From JAKLKS01 sp964370855 (lineage in GTDB: Bacteria > Planctomycetota > JAJSAM01 > JAKLKS01): a stretch of 40,869 nucleotides of DNA. This document shows positions 40,338-40,869 of the stretch, piece by piece. The notes under the pieces were generated by a model, which saw only the letters and a program-made list of their open reading frames with translations, had not been told where the DNA came from and searched no databases. The stretch is from contig CAYJMF010000032.1 in NCBI GenBank assembly GCA_964370855.1, positions 1-40,869 of the forward strand, given 5' to 3'. Every line of letters starts with the position of its first letter. Positions within the stretch are counted from its first letter, which is position 1. The position numbers and the translations under genes were made by a program.

Positions 40338-40869
40338 GGCTCCCCTTGGTACGGGCCGCCCTCGGGCCGTGGGCGCGACGGGGGAGGGTGTCTCTCCCAC
40401 TGGCTGTTCTCTATCCCTAGTCGCCCACCCGGGCGTCCCGGTGAGAGTCTATCGTCGGCTGCGGCCAGACCGCTAAGGCATTCTTCAGCACGGGCGCAGG
40501 GGCCGTGACCGGCCGGAGGGCGGCCTCTCCGAGGAGGGCGATGGCGCCCCGGCCAGCGCCCTGCGGCGCGTGGCAGGCATAGCGCATCGTCACGGCCACC
40601 GTCTTCAGGAGTCTTCGCTTCGGGCCCCCTCGCCTTGTCCTCCATGGCGTGCATGCCGAGGCCGCCAGCCGCGGTGCCGACCCGCATGCCGAACTTCCTG
40701 AGGGATGCCGTCTTCACGGCACGGGAGACTACGGAAAGGGAGGCCCTTGGCGATTACAGAATTGGGACTCCCAGCCGGAACCTGCCCGGTTCACCGCCAC
40801 CAGAGGGCACACCGCCCTCCGTGCCAACATGCGTGAGACAACTCACTCCTCGGAGTTTTGTGTAGAGGG
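40338..40869. other. Right-edge stretch, no convincing gene
   Basis: About 530 bases at the window end. Short frames on both strands (for example minus 40417-40599, MAVTMRYACHAPQGAG) have no ribosome site and no recognisable family. A gene continuing beyond the window cannot be ruled out. No repeat or tRNA is visible. Confidence 0.4.

Overview
The window is a very GC-rich bacterial chromosome segment (roughly seven bases in ten are G or C by eye) with tightly packed genes. Many neighbours overlap by 1-4 bases or share their ends. No rRNA, tRNA or CRISPR array was seen. The organism cannot be fixed from the sequence. Several lipoproteins and secreted or anchored proteins of no known family, HEAT-like proteins with a W-x-x-W-[WF] tail motif, a very large ResB, a sulfatase-like enzyme and a DUF4139 protein together look most like a Planctomycetota or similar deep-branching Gram-negative genome. 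That is inference. The sequence looks like a metagenome or draft scaffold: there is a 10-N gap at 17947 beside a 43-base G run, and a C/G homopolymer stretch at the left edge.

Bases 1-31,000 are housekeeping and lineage-specific chromosome: nadD, hisS, miaA; a cytochrome c maturation pair (ccsA, resB); a polyprenyl diphosphate synthase; a universal stress protein; DUF4139, FmdB-type and zinc-ribbon/GspG-like proteins; a vapBC toxin-antitoxin pair; xseB, an L7/L12-domain membrane protein and xseA; rny; a four-gene run from an exported HEAT-like protein through a Nudix hydrolase to a gapped coiled-coil protein; xerC-pabB; an exported M36-type metalloprotease; a sulfatase-like protein; a 39-residue basic protein; and an exported RCC1-repeat protein. 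Two inverted-repeat elements stand out: a MITE-like insertion with a CTAG duplication between miaA and ccsA, and a 35-bp-arm hairpin near 17300.

Bases about 30,800-40,340 change character. After a stand-alone double Clp N-domain protein comes a likely defence island: a probable type II restriction endonuclease facing a cytosine-5 DNA methyltransferase, a DHH-like phosphoesterase with an altered DQH motif, a 1167-residue fusion of a nitrilase-family amidase domain, a STAND-type NTPase and TPR repeats, and a two-gene cassette of HNH and GIY-YIG nucleases. The stretch from about 35,450 to 40,300 is visibly less GC-rich than the rest, which fits horizontal acquisition. The nitrilase-STAND-TPR protein is the best candidate for a poorly described immune system: TPRs as sensor, P-loop module as switch, amidase as effector.

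Promoter-like signals recur. Good -35/-10 pairs with 17-bp spacers lie ahead of vapBC, rny and the HEAT-like gene. TAGGAT or TACAGT -10 boxes sit only 6-8 bases before the start codons of nadD, the metalloprotease, xerC and the Clp-N gene, which suggests leaderless transcripts.
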